NCBI RefSeq assembly: GCF_014042365.1
Contig: NZ_JACEZS010000001.1
Coordinates: forward strand, 62,001-126,000
Direction: 5' to 3'
DNA: 64,000 nt
DNA from: Rugamonas fusca
GTDB taxonomy: Bacteria > Pseudomonadota > Gammaproteobacteria > Burkholderiales > Burkholderiaceae_D
In this document: positions 34,162 to 43,049 of the stretch, piece after piece
Layout of the letters: each line of letters starts with the position of its first letter
Numbering within the stretch: the first letter of the stretch is position 1
Notes under the pieces: generated by a model
What the model was told of the DNA's origin: nothing
Seen by the model: the letters and a program-made list of their open reading frames with translations, nothing else
Databases searched by the model: none
Made by a program: the position numbers and the translations under genes

Positions 34162-35354
34162 TCGAATTCAAACTGCCATCGCTGGGCTCGGACATGGACG
34201 AGGGCAAGCTGCTGGCCTGGCACGTCCAGCCCGGCGACACGGTCAAGCGGGGGCAGGTGGTGGCCGTGGTCGATACGTCCAAGGCCGCCGTGGACGTGGA
34301 AATCTGGCAGGATGGGACGGTCGCCCAGTTGCTGGTGCAGCCTGGCGAGACGGTCCCGGTGGGCACGGTGCTGGCCATCGTGCTGGAACCGGGCGAGGCC
34401 GCCAGCGCGGTGATCGCGCGCGCGGGCGAGGGCGTCGCGCCCGTGCGGCCGGCGACGGCGGCTGCGCCCGCGCCACTGTCCGGCAGCGCGCCCCGGATGC
34501 CGGACGGCGTCGCTGGCGGCGTGGCGGCGACACCGTCAGCCCGCCGCCGCATCTCGCCGGCCGCCCGCAAAAAGGCCGCTGAATATGGCGTCAACGTCGA
34601 CGCGCTCAACGGCACGGGCGCGGACGGCGCCATCACCTTGCAGGACGTGGAGGCGGCCGCCCAGGCGGCCAAGGCCGCGCCGGCCGATCGCCAGGCCGAG
34701 ATGCGCAAGGCCATCGCCGCCGCCATGAGCCGCAGCAAGCGCGAGATTCCGCATTACTACCTGAGCGAGCCGGTTGCCATGCGCGCCGCGCTGGACTGGC
34801 TGGCGGCGGCCAACGCCGAACGTCCCGTTACCGACCGTCTGCTGCTGGCCGTGCTGCAGTTGAAGGCGGTGGCGCTGGCGCTGCGCCGCTTCCCTGACAT
34901 GAACGGCTACTACCGGGACGGCGCCTTCCAACCCGTCGCGGCGGCCCACGTCGGTGTCGCCATCGCGCTGCGCCAGGGCGGCCTGGTGGCCCCGGCCCTG
35001 CTCGACGCGGCGGACAAACCGCTCGATCAGCTGATGCGCGAGCTGTCCGACCTGGTGCGGCGCGCCCGCGCCGGCTCGCTGCGCAGCTCGGAAATGGGCG
35101 ATGCCACCATCACCGTCACCAACCTGGGCGAGCAGGGGGTGGAGATGGTGGCGGGCGTGATCTATCCGCCGCAGGTGGCGCTGGTCGGCTTCGGCCGGCT
35201 CACGGAGCGGCCGTGGGTGCGCGACGGCGGCTTGTGCGTGATGCCGGTGGTGACGGCCAGCCTGGCGGCCGACCACCGCGTGACCGATGGCCACCGGGGC
35301 GCGCTGTTCCTGGCGGCCGTCCGCGACCTGCTGCAAGACCCCGCCGCGCTTTGA
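34158..35354 (+). CDS. Dihydrolipoamide acyltransferase (E2) with one lipoyl domain
   Basis: 398 residues. One lipoyl domain at 1-78 with the lipoyl lysine in [11 protein letters not shown]; an Ala/Pro linker; a peripheral-subunit-binding domain around [21 protein letters not shown] (about 130-170); then the catalytic domain (about 180-398), containing [20 protein letters not shown] and the active-site motif [14 protein letters not shown] (normally DHRxxDG). It transfers the acyl group from lipoate to an acceptor. No E3 gene (dihydrolipoamide dehydrogenase) is encoded here, so E3 must be shared with another complex. Its gene is followed after 14 bases by an acyl carrier protein gene with an ideal GGAGGTGA ribosome site. 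Confidence 0.9.
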   Translation: MIEFKLPSLGSDMDEGKLLAWHVQPGDTVKRGQVVAVVDTSKAAVDVEIWQDGTVAQLLVQPGETVPVGTVLAIVLEPGEAASAVIARAGEGVAPVRPATAAAPAPLSGSAPRMPDGVAGGVAATPSARRRISPAARKKAAEYGVNVDALNGTGADGAITLQDVEAAAQAAKAAPADRQAEMRKAIAAAMSRSKREIPHYYLSEPVAMRAALDWLAAANAERPVTDRLLLAVLQLKAVALALRRFPDMNGYYRDGAFQPVAAAHVGVAIALRQGGLVAPALLDAADKPLDQLMRELSDLVRRARAGSLRSSEMGDATITVTNLGEQGVEMVAGVIYPPQVALVGFGRLTERPWVRDGGLCVMPVVTASLAADHRVTDGHRGALFLAAVRDLLQDPAAL

Positions 35355-35368
35355 ATCGGAGGTGAACC

Positions 35369-35614
35369 ATGGATCGTGAACAATTGATGGGCGCCGTGAT
35401 CAAGACGCTGCAGACTATCGCGCCCGAAGTGAGCGCGGCCGACCTGGCGCCGGGCGAACCGCTGCGCGCCCAGGTGGACCTGGATTCGATGGATTGGCTG
35501 AATTTCCTGATTGGCCTGCATAGCGCCTTGAAAGTGGACATACCGGAATCGGATTATGGCCGCCTGCGCACCCTCGATGAGCTGGCCGATTACCTGGCCG
35601 CGCGGATGGCATGA
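35369..35614 (+). CDS. Acyl carrier protein-like, last gene of the ligase/PDH operon
   Basis: 81-residue acyl carrier protein: a four-helix ACP fold with the phosphopantetheine serine at position 40 in VDLDSMDWLNF (canonical DSL here DSM). A perfect Shine-Dalgarno GGAGGTGA (35358-35365) precedes the ATG. It is too divergent from housekeeping AcpP (which has ADSLDTVE) to be the fatty-acid synthesis ACP and is the fifth gene of an operon encoding an acyl-CoA ligase and a PDH-like E1/E2. It may carry an acyl group made by, or delivered to, that complex. Carrier loading is inferred; no phosphopantetheinyl transferase or ketosynthase is nearby. Confidence 0.85.
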   Translation: MDREQLMGAVIKTLQTIAPEVSAADLAPGEPLRAQVDLDSMDWLNFLIGLHSALKVDIPESDYGRLRTLDELADYLAARMA

Positions 35615-35658
35615 CGCTGCTTGCACGGCGATAGTCCAGCCCGCACCGTAGAATGTTA

Positions 35659-35689
35659 TTGTCAATTTCGTCAGGTTTTTCCCTATAAT
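35659..35689 (+). promoter_or_regulatory. Putative sigma-70 promoter of the efflux operon
   Basis: -35 TTGTCA (35659-35664) and perfect -10 TATAAT (35684-35689) separated by 19 bp, 34 bases before the GTG of the outer-membrane factor gene. Confidence 0.6.
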
Positions 35690-35723
35690 CGACCCTGCAT
35701 TCAGTTATTGCGGGGGGCTATGC

Positions 35724-37229
35724 GTGAAGAACCTATGCTTCAAGCAGTTTCCGTTGGGTGGGCGCCGCTGCACCCTGGCTGCCTTGCTCGCCCTGGCGGC
35801 GGCCGGCTGCGCCGTCGGCCCTGATTTCCATCCCCCCGCACCGCCGCCTGGCCTGCGCGACGACAGCTACACGCCCACCCCCATGCCGTCCGCCACGGTG
35901 TCCGCGCCCGGCCCCGGTGGCGCATCGCAGCACCTGGCGCTGGGGCAGGACATACCGGCGCAGTGGTGGACCGTATTCCACTCGCCGGAGCTGGACCGCC
36001 TGGTGCGTACTGCGCTGGAACACAGCCCCACGGTGGCGGCGGCCGAAGCGGCCTTGCGTCAGGCCCAGGAGAATTACGACGCCGAACGGGGCGGCAGGGT
36101 AGTCCCGGCCGTGAACGCCCAGTTGGGCGCGGCCCGCGAACACCTGGCGGACCAGGGCAAGACCGTCAACGGCGTGTTCTCCCTGTATAACGCTTCCGTC
36201 AACGTCAGCTACGCGCCGGACGCGTTCGGGGCCACGCGGCGTGTGCTGGAAGGCGCGCAGGCGGCCATCGACTACCAGCGTTACCAGCTCGAAGCGGCGC
36301 AACTGGCGCTGACGGCCAACGTGGTCACGGCGGCCATCCGCGAGGCGTCGTTGCGGGCGCAGTTGCGGGCCACAACCGAAGTCCTGGCCGCCCAACGCCA
36401 GCAGCTGGGCGTGATCGACAAGCAGTTGCAGGCCGGCGCCGTGGCCCGTGCCGTGCTGTTGTCGCAGCGTAGCCAGGTGGCGCAAACGGCTGCCACCGTG
36501 CCGCCGCTGGAAAAGGCGCTGGCACAGAGCCGCCACGCCTTGTCCGCGCTGGCCGGCCAGTTACCGAGTACGCCGGACCTGCCCCAGTTCGAGCTGGCGT
36601 CGCTGACGTTGCCCGAGCAATTGCCGGTATCGCTGCCTTCCGCCCTGGCGCGCCAGCGTCCCGACGTGCGCGCCAGCGAAGCGCTGCTGCACCAGGCCAG
36701 CGCGCAGGTGGGCGTGGCCACGGCCAACCTGTACCCGCAGATCACGCTCAATGCCAGCTATGGCGCGGCTGGCGCCAGCCCGCACGAGGTCTTGCAGGCC
36801 AATAACCTGGTCTGGAACCTGGCCGCCGGCCTGACGCAACCGTTGTTCAACGGCGGTGCGCTGACGGCGAAGCGGCGCGCCGCCGAAGCGGCTTATGACG
36901 CGGCCGCCGCCCAATACCGCGCCACCGTGCTGGCCGCGTTCCAGAACGTGGCCGACAGCCTGCGTGCGCTGGAGTCGGACGCCAGCGCCTTGCAGGCACA
37001 GGCCGACGCCGAAGCGCTGGCGGCCGAAACGCTGGCGCTGGCCAGGCGCCAGTACGAGCTGGGCGCCATCAGCTACCTGGCGTTGCTCGATGCGCAGCGC
37101 AGCTTCCAGCAGTCGCACGTGGCGCTGGCGCAGGCACAGGCGGCCCGGTATGCCGACACGGCGGCATTGTTCCAGGCGCTGGGCGGCGGCTGGTGGAACC
37201 GCGCCCCGGCCAGCGCCGCTGCGCCGTAG
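35724..37229 (+). CDS. RND efflux outer-membrane factor, NodT/OprM family lipoprotein
   Basis: 501 residues. The lipoprotein signal ends in LALAAAGC, so the mature protein is lipid-anchored as in OprM. Two homologous outer-membrane-efflux domains follow, with the family marks WWTVFHSPELDRLV, LARQRPDVRASEALLHQA, LYPQITLNASYGAAG and YELGAISYLALLDAQRSFQQ. It forms a trimeric channel across the outer membrane and periplasm. The start is a GTG after GGGGGG. It is the first of three same-direction genes that together encode a full tripartite pump; usual gene order in other operons puts this gene last. Confidence 0.92.
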   Translation: MKNLCFKQFPLGGRRCTLAALLALAAAGCAVGPDFHPPAPPPGLRDDSYTPTPMPSATVSAPGPGGASQHLALGQDIPAQWWTVFHSPELDRLVRTALEHSPTVAAAEAALRQAQENYDAERGGRVVPAVNAQLGAAREHLADQGKTVNGVFSLYNASVNVSYAPDAFGATRRVLEGAQAAIDYQRYQLEAAQLALTANVVTAAIREASLRAQLRATTEVLAAQRQQLGVIDKQLQAGAVARAVLLSQRSQVAQTAATVPPLEKALAQSRHALSALAGQLPSTPDLPQFELASLTLPEQLPVSLPSALARQRPDVRASEALLHQASAQVGVATANLYPQITLNASYGAAGASPHEVLQANNLVWNLAAGLTQPLFNGGALTAKRRAAEAAYDAAAAQYRATVLAAFQNVADSLRALESDASALQAQADAEALAAETLALARRQYELGAISYLALLDAQRSFQQSHVALAQAQAARYADTAALFQALGGGWWNRAPASAAAP

Positions 37230-37260
37230 TTTTTTCTTCGTTCCTTGAGCAGAGGGTGAC

Positions 37261-38400
37261 ATGACCAAGCGTATGTTCATCATGGTGGGCTGTGTTGTGC
37301 TGCTGGTTGCGGCGCTCGCATTGGGCAAGTTCCTGCAGATTCGCCAGATGATGGCCAGCTCGCCCAAGCCTGGCCCCCAGACCGTCACGGCGATCAAGGT
37401 GCAGGCGCTCGAATGGCAACCGCAGCTCAATTCCGTGGGCACGCTGGTGGCCGTGCGCGGGGTCGATATCAGCAGCGAGATCGCCGGCATGGTGCGCGAG
37501 GTGCGCTTCCGCTCCGGCGACGAGGTCAAGTCCGGCCAGGTGCTGTTCGCGCTCAACGACGATGCCGACCTGGCCCAGCTCCATGCCTTGCAGGCGGCGG
37601 CGGAACTGGCGGCCACGGTGCTCAAGCGCGACGAGGCGCAGTTCGCGGCCCAGGCCATCAGCCAGGCCCAGTTGGACAATGACCGGGCCGAACTGAAAAG
37701 CCGCCGCGCGCTGGTGGCGCAGCAGCAGGCGCTGGTGGACAAAAAGACGATACGGGCGCCGTTCGCGGGCAAGCTGGGGATCACGGCCGTGAACCCCGGC
37801 CAGTTCGTCAACCCCGGCGACAAGCTGGTGACGCTGCAGACCATGGACCCGGTGTACGTGGATTTCTACGTGCCGCAAAGGCAGCTGGCCGGCCTGGCCG
37901 TGGGCCAGAAACTGAGCCTGGTCAGCGACGCGTGGCCCGGCGCCGCCTTCCCGGTGCGACTGACGGCCATCAGCCCCAAGGTGGACCCGGCTACGCGCAA
38001 CGTGCTGGTGGAGGCGACGGTGGCCAACGCGAAACGCCAGCTGATGCCGGGCATGTTCGCCAACGTGAGCCTGGAACAGGGCGACAAGCAGCGCCACCTG
38101 ACCTTGCCGCAAACGGCCATCACCTACAATCCATATGGCTCGACCGTTTTCGTGCTGGCACCGGGGCAGGGCAAGGACGCGCCCAAGGATGACAAGGGCC
38201 AGCCCTTGCTGGTGGCGCAGCAGCAGTTCGTGACCACGGGCGCCACCCGCGGCGACCAGGTGGCCGTGCTGACGGGGCTCAAGGAAGGGCAAACCGTCGT
38301 CACCAGCGGCCAGCTCAAGCTGAAGAATGGCACGCCGGTCGTGATCGACAACAAGGTGCAGCCAGCCGACAGCCCGGCGCCCACGCCGCAGGAACACTGA
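37261..38400 (+). CDS. RND efflux periplasmic adaptor (membrane fusion protein)
   Basis: 379 residues with an N-terminal membrane anchor (FIMVGCVVLLVAALALG). The lipoyl-like halves are split by an alpha-helical hairpin (about residues 100-160, LQAAAELAATVLKRDEAQFA): GVDISSEIAGMVREVRFRSGD in the first half and TIRAPFAGKLGITAVNPGQFV in the second. The beta-barrel domain carries MDPVYVDFYVPQRQLAGLAVG. A Gly/Lys/Asp-rich insertion near residue 300 is unusual. It links the RND pump to the outer-membrane channel. It lies 31 bases after the channel gene and 10 bases before the pump gene. Confidence 0.92.
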   Translation: MTKRMFIMVGCVVLLVAALALGKFLQIRQMMASSPKPGPQTVTAIKVQALEWQPQLNSVGTLVAVRGVDISSEIAGMVREVRFRSGDEVKSGQVLFALNDDADLAQLHALQAAAELAATVLKRDEAQFAAQAISQAQLDNDRAELKSRRALVAQQQALVDKKTIRAPFAGKLGITAVNPGQFVNPGDKLVTLQTMDPVYVDFYVPQRQLAGLAVGQKLSLVSDAWPGAAFPVRLTAISPKVDPATRNVLVEATVANAKRQLMPGMFANVSLEQGDKQRHLTLPQTAITYNPYGSTVFVLAPGQGKDAPKDDKGQPLLVAQQQFVTTGATRGDQVAVLTGLKEGQTVVTSGQLKLKNGTPVVIDNKVQPADSPAPTPQEH

Positions 38401-38410
38401 GGGCGCCGCC

Positions 38411-41400
38411 ATGAAATTCACCGATATCTTCATCCGGCGGCCCGTGCTGGCCAGCGTCATCAGCCTGCTGATCGTGGTGCTGGGCTTGCGCTCCTTATTC
38501 AGCCTGCCCATCAACCAGTATCCGCGCACGCAGAACGCGGTGGTCACCATCTCCACCACCTACTACGGGGCGGACGCGCAGACCGTGGCCGGCTTCATCA
38601 CCCAGCCGCTGGAATCGGCCGTGGCGCAGGCGCAGGGTATCGACTACCTGTCCTCGTCCAGCAACAGCGGGGTATCGGTCATCACGGCCACGCTGCGGCT
38701 CAATTACGACGCCAACCGGGCGCTGACCGAAATCACCACCCAGGTCAACTCCGTCAAGAACCAGCTGCCGGCCCAGGCCCAGACGCCGGTGCTGACGGTG
38801 CAGACGGGCCAGACGACGGACGCCATGTACATGGGCTTCTACAGCAATACGCTGCCCACCAATAACGTGACGGACTTCCTGGCCCGCGTCGTCAAGCCCA
38901 AGCTGGACGCCATCGAAGGCGTGCAGACGGCCGAGCTGCTGGGGGCGCGCCAGTTCGCCTTGCGGGCCTGGCTCAACGCCGATCAAATGGCGGCCCATGG
39001 CGTCACGGCGGCCGACGTGAGCGCGGCGCTGGCCTCGAACAACTACCTGACCGGCCTCGGTTCGTCCAAGGGCCAGATGGTGAGCGTGCCGCTGACGGCC
39101 GGCACCGACCTGCACACGGTGGAGGAATTCAAGCAGCTGGCCATCCGCCAGAGCGGCGGCGCCATCGTGCACCTGGAGGACGTGGCCAACGTCACGCTGG
39201 GCTCGGAGAATTATGACTTCAACGTGGCCTTCAGCGGCGTGCGTTCCGTCTTCATCGGCATCAAGGTGGCGCCCGAGGCCAACATCCTGGACGTGGCCAA
39301 GCGGGTGCGCGAAGCTTTCCCGCCCATCCGCGAGCAGCTGCCGAACGGGCTGACGGGGGAAATCGTCTACGATTCTACGGACTTCATCAACACCTCCATC
39401 CACGAAGTGGTCAAGACGCTGGTGGAGGCGCTGGTCATCGTCACCATCGTCATCTACCTGTTCCTGGGCAGCCTGCGGGCCGTGGTGGTGCCGGTGATCG
39501 CCATGCCGCTGTCGCTGATCGGCACCTTCTTCGTGATGCTCATGCTGGGTTACTCGATCAACCTGCTTACGCTGCTGGCCATCGTGCTGGCCATCGGCCT
39601 GGTGGTGGACGACGCCATCATCGTCGTCGAGAACGTGGACCGCCACATGAAGCAGGGCATGGCGCCGTTCGACGCGGCCCTGGTGGCGGCCCGTGAGCTG
39701 GGCAGCCCCATCGTGGCCATGACCGTGGTGCTGATCGCCGTCTACGTGCCGATCGGCTTCCAGGGCGGGCTGACGGGCGCGCTGTTCACGGAGTTCGCGT
39801 TCACGCTGGCCGGCGCCGTGGCCGTGTCGGGCGTGGTCGCGCTCACGCTCTCGCCCATGATGTGCGGGCGCTTCTTCCGGGCCAGCCAGGACGAGGGCCG
39901 CTTCGTCAAGGCCATCGACCGCGTGTTCGACCGGGTGCATGGGCGCTACCTGCGCATCCTCCACAGCCTGCTCGACACGTGGCCGGTGCTGATCGTGATG
40001 GGCGTGGTGTTGAGCGTGCTGCTGGCGCTGATGTTCAAGATGTCGCAATCGGAACTGGCGCCCGAGGAGGACCAGGGCATCGTGCTGTCGCAGGTGGTGG
40101 GCGCGCCCACGGCCACGTCGGACCAGATGCAGACCTACGCGCAGCAGATTTTCGCGATCGGCAAATCGATACCCGAATACGAGCAGATGTTCCAGATCAC
40201 GGGTGTCCCCACCATCAATTCCGGCTTTGGCGGCGTGCTGTTCAAGCCGTGGGACCAGCGCACCCGCTCGGCCCACGAGATCCAGCAGGAGCTACAGGAA
40301 AAATGGAACACGATCGCCGGCGCGCGCGTGGCGGCCTTCCAGTTCCCCGCCTTGCCCGGCAGTTCAGGCTTGCCGGTGCAGTTCGTGGTGACCACCACGG
40401 AACCGTTCGAGAACCTCAACACGGTGGCCGAGCAGATGCTGGAAAAGGTCAGGGCGGCCAACAAGTTCTATTTCGTGGACGTGGACCTGAAAGTCGACTC
40501 GCCGCAGGCCACCGTGGTGGTGGACCGCGACAAGCTCACCTCGCTGGGCATGACCCAGCAGGATTTCGGCAACGCGCTGGGCGCAGGGCTGGGCGGCGGC
40601 TACGTCAATTACTTCTCCATCGCCGGCCGATCCTACAAGGTGATCCCGCAGGTGCGGCAGGTGGACCGGCTCAACCCGGCCAATGTGCTGGACTTCCAGA
40701 TCAAGACGCCCGGCGGTGACATGATCCCGGCCAGCACCGTGGCCAGCCTCAAATACAGCGTGGTGCCCGAATCGATCACGCGCTTCCAGCAACTGAACGC
40801 CGTGACCTTCGCCGGCGTGACGGGCGAATCGCAGGGCGACATCCTGCAATTCATGCGCGACACCTTGAAGCAGGTGGCGCCGAGCGGCTATACGGTCGAT
40901 TATTCCGGCCAGTCGCGCCAGTACGTGCAGGAGTCGGGCGGCTTCCTTGTCACGATGGGCTTCGCCGTCATCATCGTGTTCCTCACGCTGGCGGCGCAGT
41001 TCGAGAGCTTCCGCGATCCCGTCGTGATCCTGGTGTCGGTGCCGCTGGCGCTGTTCGGGGCCATGATCTTCATCTTCCTCGGCTTCGCCTCGATCAACAT
41101 CTACACGGAGGTGGGGCTGGTCACGCTGATGGGACTCATTTCCAAGCACGGCATCCTGATCGTGGAGGTGGCCAACCATCTGCGGGCGGCGGGCAAGGAC
41201 AAGCGGGCCGCCATCGAGGAAGCGGCCGGCACCCGGCTGCGCCCGATCCTGATGACGACGGCGGCCATGGTGTTCGGCGTGGTGCCGCTAGTGATCGCCT
41301 CCGGCGCGGGCGCGGCCGGGCGCCACGCGATGGGGTTGGTGATCTTCACGGGCCTGGCCATCGGCACGCTGTTTACGCTGTTCGTGGTGCCGGCCATGTA

Positions 41401-41497
41401 TATGTTCCTGGCCGGGAAGCATGTGGCTGTCGCGCCGCCGGAGGAACCTGCGGCCGATCGCGAGCCGGCCCCGGAACCCGCGCCCGCGGGCCACTGA
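38411..41497 (+). CDS. RND efflux pump, HAE1 family inner-membrane component
   Basis: 1028 residues, the normal size for a hydrophobic/amphiphilic efflux RND pump. It starts FTDIFIRRPVLASVISLLIV and carries the proton-relay Asp pair in LAIGLVVDDAIIVVENVDRH (helix 4), the loop PIVAMTVVLIAVYVPIGF, and in the second half GLISKHGILIVEVANHLRAAG and RLRPILMTTAAMVFGVVPL. Two large periplasmic domains of about 300 residues follow helices 1 and 7. Loop motifs are closer to MdtB/MexF-like proteins than to heavy-metal CusA types. The C terminus is a Pro/Glu/Ala-rich tail. No local repressor gene is present in the operon. Substrates cannot be read from sequence. Confidence 0.93.
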   Translation: MKFTDIFIRRPVLASVISLLIVVLGLRSLFSLPINQYPRTQNAVVTISTTYYGADAQTVAGFITQPLESAVAQAQGIDYLSSSSNSGVSVITATLRLNYDANRALTEITTQVNSVKNQLPAQAQTPVLTVQTGQTTDAMYMGFYSNTLPTNNVTDFLARVVKPKLDAIEGVQTAELLGARQFALRAWLNADQMAAHGVTAADVSAALASNNYLTGLGSSKGQMVSVPLTAGTDLHTVEEFKQLAIRQSGGAIVHLEDVANVTLGSENYDFNVAFSGVRSVFIGIKVAPEANILDVAKRVREAFPPIREQLPNGLTGEIVYDSTDFINTSIHEVVKTLVEALVIVTIVIYLFLGSLRAVVVPVIAMPLSLIGTFFVMLMLGYSINLLTLLAIVLAIGLVVDDAIIVVENVDRHMKQGMAPFDAALVAARELGSPIVAMTVVLIAVYVPIGFQGGLTGALFTEFAFTLAGAVAVSGVVALTLSPMMCGRFFRASQDEGRFVKAIDRVFDRVHGRYLRILHSLLDTWPVLIVMGVVLSVLLALMFKMSQSELAPEEDQGIVLSQVVGAPTATSDQMQTYAQQIFAIGKSIPEYEQMFQITGVPTINSGFGGVLFKPWDQRTRSAHEIQQELQEKWNTIAGARVAAFQFPALPGSSGLPVQFVVTTTEPFENLNTVAEQMLEKVRAANKFYFVDVDLKVDSPQATVVVDRDKLTSLGMTQQDFGNALGAGLGGGYVNYFSIAGRSYKVIPQVRQVDRLNPANVLDFQIKTPGGDMIPASTVASLKYSVVPESITRFQQLNAVTFAGVTGESQGDILQFMRDTLKQVAPSGYTVDYSGQSRQYVQESGGFLVTMGFAVIIVFLTLAAQFESFRDPVVILVSVPLALFGAMIFIFLGFASINIYTEVGLVTLMGLISKHGILIVEVANHLRAAGKDKRAAIEEAAGTRLRPILMTTAAMVFGVVPLVIASGAGAAGRHAMGLVIFTGLAIGTLFTLFVVPAMYMFLAGKHVAVAPPEEPAADREPAPEPAPAGH

Positions 41498-41510
41498 CGG
41501 CCAGGGGGAT

Positions 41511-42953
41511 TCAGGCGGCGCGCGCGGACGCCAGCGGCACGGCGGGCACGCCCTCGACGGCCTGCTCGGGCGCCGTCTCCATCATGGCGCGCGTGGCCGT
41601 CTCCAGTTCCGCGAACGCTTCCACCGTCAGCGCCATCAGCCGGTCCGGGTCCGGCACCTGGTCGGTATCGACGAACAGGGCCAGCTGGATCTGGCCCGCG
41701 TACGATATGAAGGCCAGGCCCACGCCCAGCTTGCCCGCCTGCGGCACCCAGCAGATCAGGTCCGTCATGCGCGAGCCGGCCAGGTAGCGGCGGCTGCCCG
41801 GACCTTCGATATTGGTCAGCACGACGGAACCCTTGGACGTGAACAGGTTCAGCGCGAAGTGCTGGAGCGCCGTCGGCAGGCAGCCGGCGATGGACAAGAA
41901 GGTCATGGTGGCGCGCGGCTGGTGCGAGCGCTTGATGGCCGTCATGCGGGCGCTGGACTGGCGCAGCCGCTGGCACGGGTCGTCCACATTGGTGGGCAGT
42001 TCCACGGCCACCAGTCCGAATTCGTTCCCGAGCTGGAAGGCGTTGGCCTTCTCGCGCAGGTTGAAGGTGACGGCGGCCCGCAGCGCGCGGCCGTCCACCT
42101 GCTCGCCGTTGGACGACAGGTAGGCACGCAGCGCGCCCGACACGGCGGCCACCCACACGTCGTTGAGCGTCACGCCCATGCGCTTGGACAGCGTGCGCAC
42201 GCGGTCCATTTCCAGCGGCGGCAGCCAGACCAGCTGCTTCTCGCCGTGCATGGGCGCTTTCAGGCGGGTGCGGGCGTCCGGCCACAGCATGGACAGGCGC
42301 GTAACGTGGCCGGCGATCTTGAGCCACGAGACGGCGCGCGCCAGGTTGAAGCACACCGGATTGCCGGTGACGGCGGCGCGGTGCGGATGGCCGACGGGCG
42401 AGGGCGTGCGGCCATGCAGGCCGTTGTCGTCGGTCAGATGATTGAGCACGTGGACCAGCCCCAGGCCGTCCGTGATGCAGTGGTGAACCCGGAACACGAT
42501 GGCGTGGCCGCCGTTCACGCGGTCCAGCACCGTCATGTGCCACATGGGCCGGTCGGTGGCCAGCGGCAGATGGGCGATGCGGGTCAGGTGGTTCTGCAGC
42601 TCGGCGCGGCTCACTTCCTCCACCATGCGCTCATGCTTGATGTGGTCGAGGATGTTGAATTCCTCGTCCTCCACCCAGTGCGCGCGGCCCCAGCGGGTCA
42701 CCACCTTCTGCGTGAAGCGCGGGTAGTTGGGCAGGCGGTGGGCGATGGTCGATACCAGCCGTTCCATGTCCACCTCGCCCTCGAACAGCAGGATGCTGTT
42801 GATGACCATCAGGTTCTTGTTGGTGTCCATGCGGTGCCAGGCGTAATCGCGCCGGGTCATGCGCGAACGGGGCGCGCCGGCCGGGCGCGCCGGTTCCACG
42901 GGCTGCTGCGGCTCCTGGTGCGCGTGCGCGCGCGATGCGGAAGTGTGGTCCAT
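41511..42953 (-). CDS. Wax ester synthase / diacylglycerol acyltransferase (WS/DGAT)
   Basis: 480 residues. The catalytic motif HHCITDG (H157-H158...D162-G163) matches HHxxxDG of the bifunctional WS/DGAT family, and the second family motif appears in GVTLNDVWVAAVSGALR. C-terminal blocks include VLTNIEGPGSRRYLAGSR, which is typical. It joins a fatty alcohol (or diacylglycerol) to an acyl-CoA, giving wax esters or triacylglycerol for lipid storage. The start at 42953 has AGGAGA 10 bases upstream. The gene is 96 bases downstream of the fatty acyl-CoA reductase gene on the same strand, so the pair makes an obvious acyl-CoA to wax ester route. Confidence 0.92.
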   Translation of the reverse strand: MDHTSASRAHAHQEPQQPVEPARPAGAPRSRMTRRDYAWHRMDTNKNLMVINSILLFEGEVDMERLVSTIAHRLPNYPRFTQKVVTRWGRAHWVEDEEFNILDHIKHERMVEEVSRAELQNHLTRIAHLPLATDRPMWHMTVLDRVNGGHAIVFRVHHCITDGLGLVHVLNHLTDDNGLHGRTPSPVGHPHRAAVTGNPVCFNLARAVSWLKIAGHVTRLSMLWPDARTRLKAPMHGEKQLVWLPPLEMDRVRTLSKRMGVTLNDVWVAAVSGALRAYLSSNGEQVDGRALRAAVTFNLREKANAFQLGNEFGLVAVELPTNVDDPCQRLRQSSARMTAIKRSHQPRATMTFLSIAGCLPTALQHFALNLFTSKGSVVLTNIEGPGSRRYLAGSRMTDLICWVPQAGKLGVGLAFISYAGQIQLALFVDTDQVPDPDRLMALTVEAFAELETATRAMMETAPEQAVEGVPAVPLASARAA

Positions 42954-43049
42954 GTGCTGCTGTCTCCTCTTGCCGCGCCGTTGTAGTTGTAGTGGCGTCG
43001 GCCTGTTGTTGATGCCATGCGCGATGCTATGCGTTGCGGGCAGCTGTCG

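Noticed and set aside
30438-35614. Acetoin dehydrogenase operon
   Set aside because: E1 alpha has the pyruvate-type E-N-N-x-Y-x-M-G-T stretch, and no acoX-type gene is present. Not fully excluded, but less likely.
35621-35824. Short plus-strand frame across the efflux promoter
   Set aside because: It spans the -35/-10 pair and overlaps the lipoprotein start in another frame; no ribosome site or motif.
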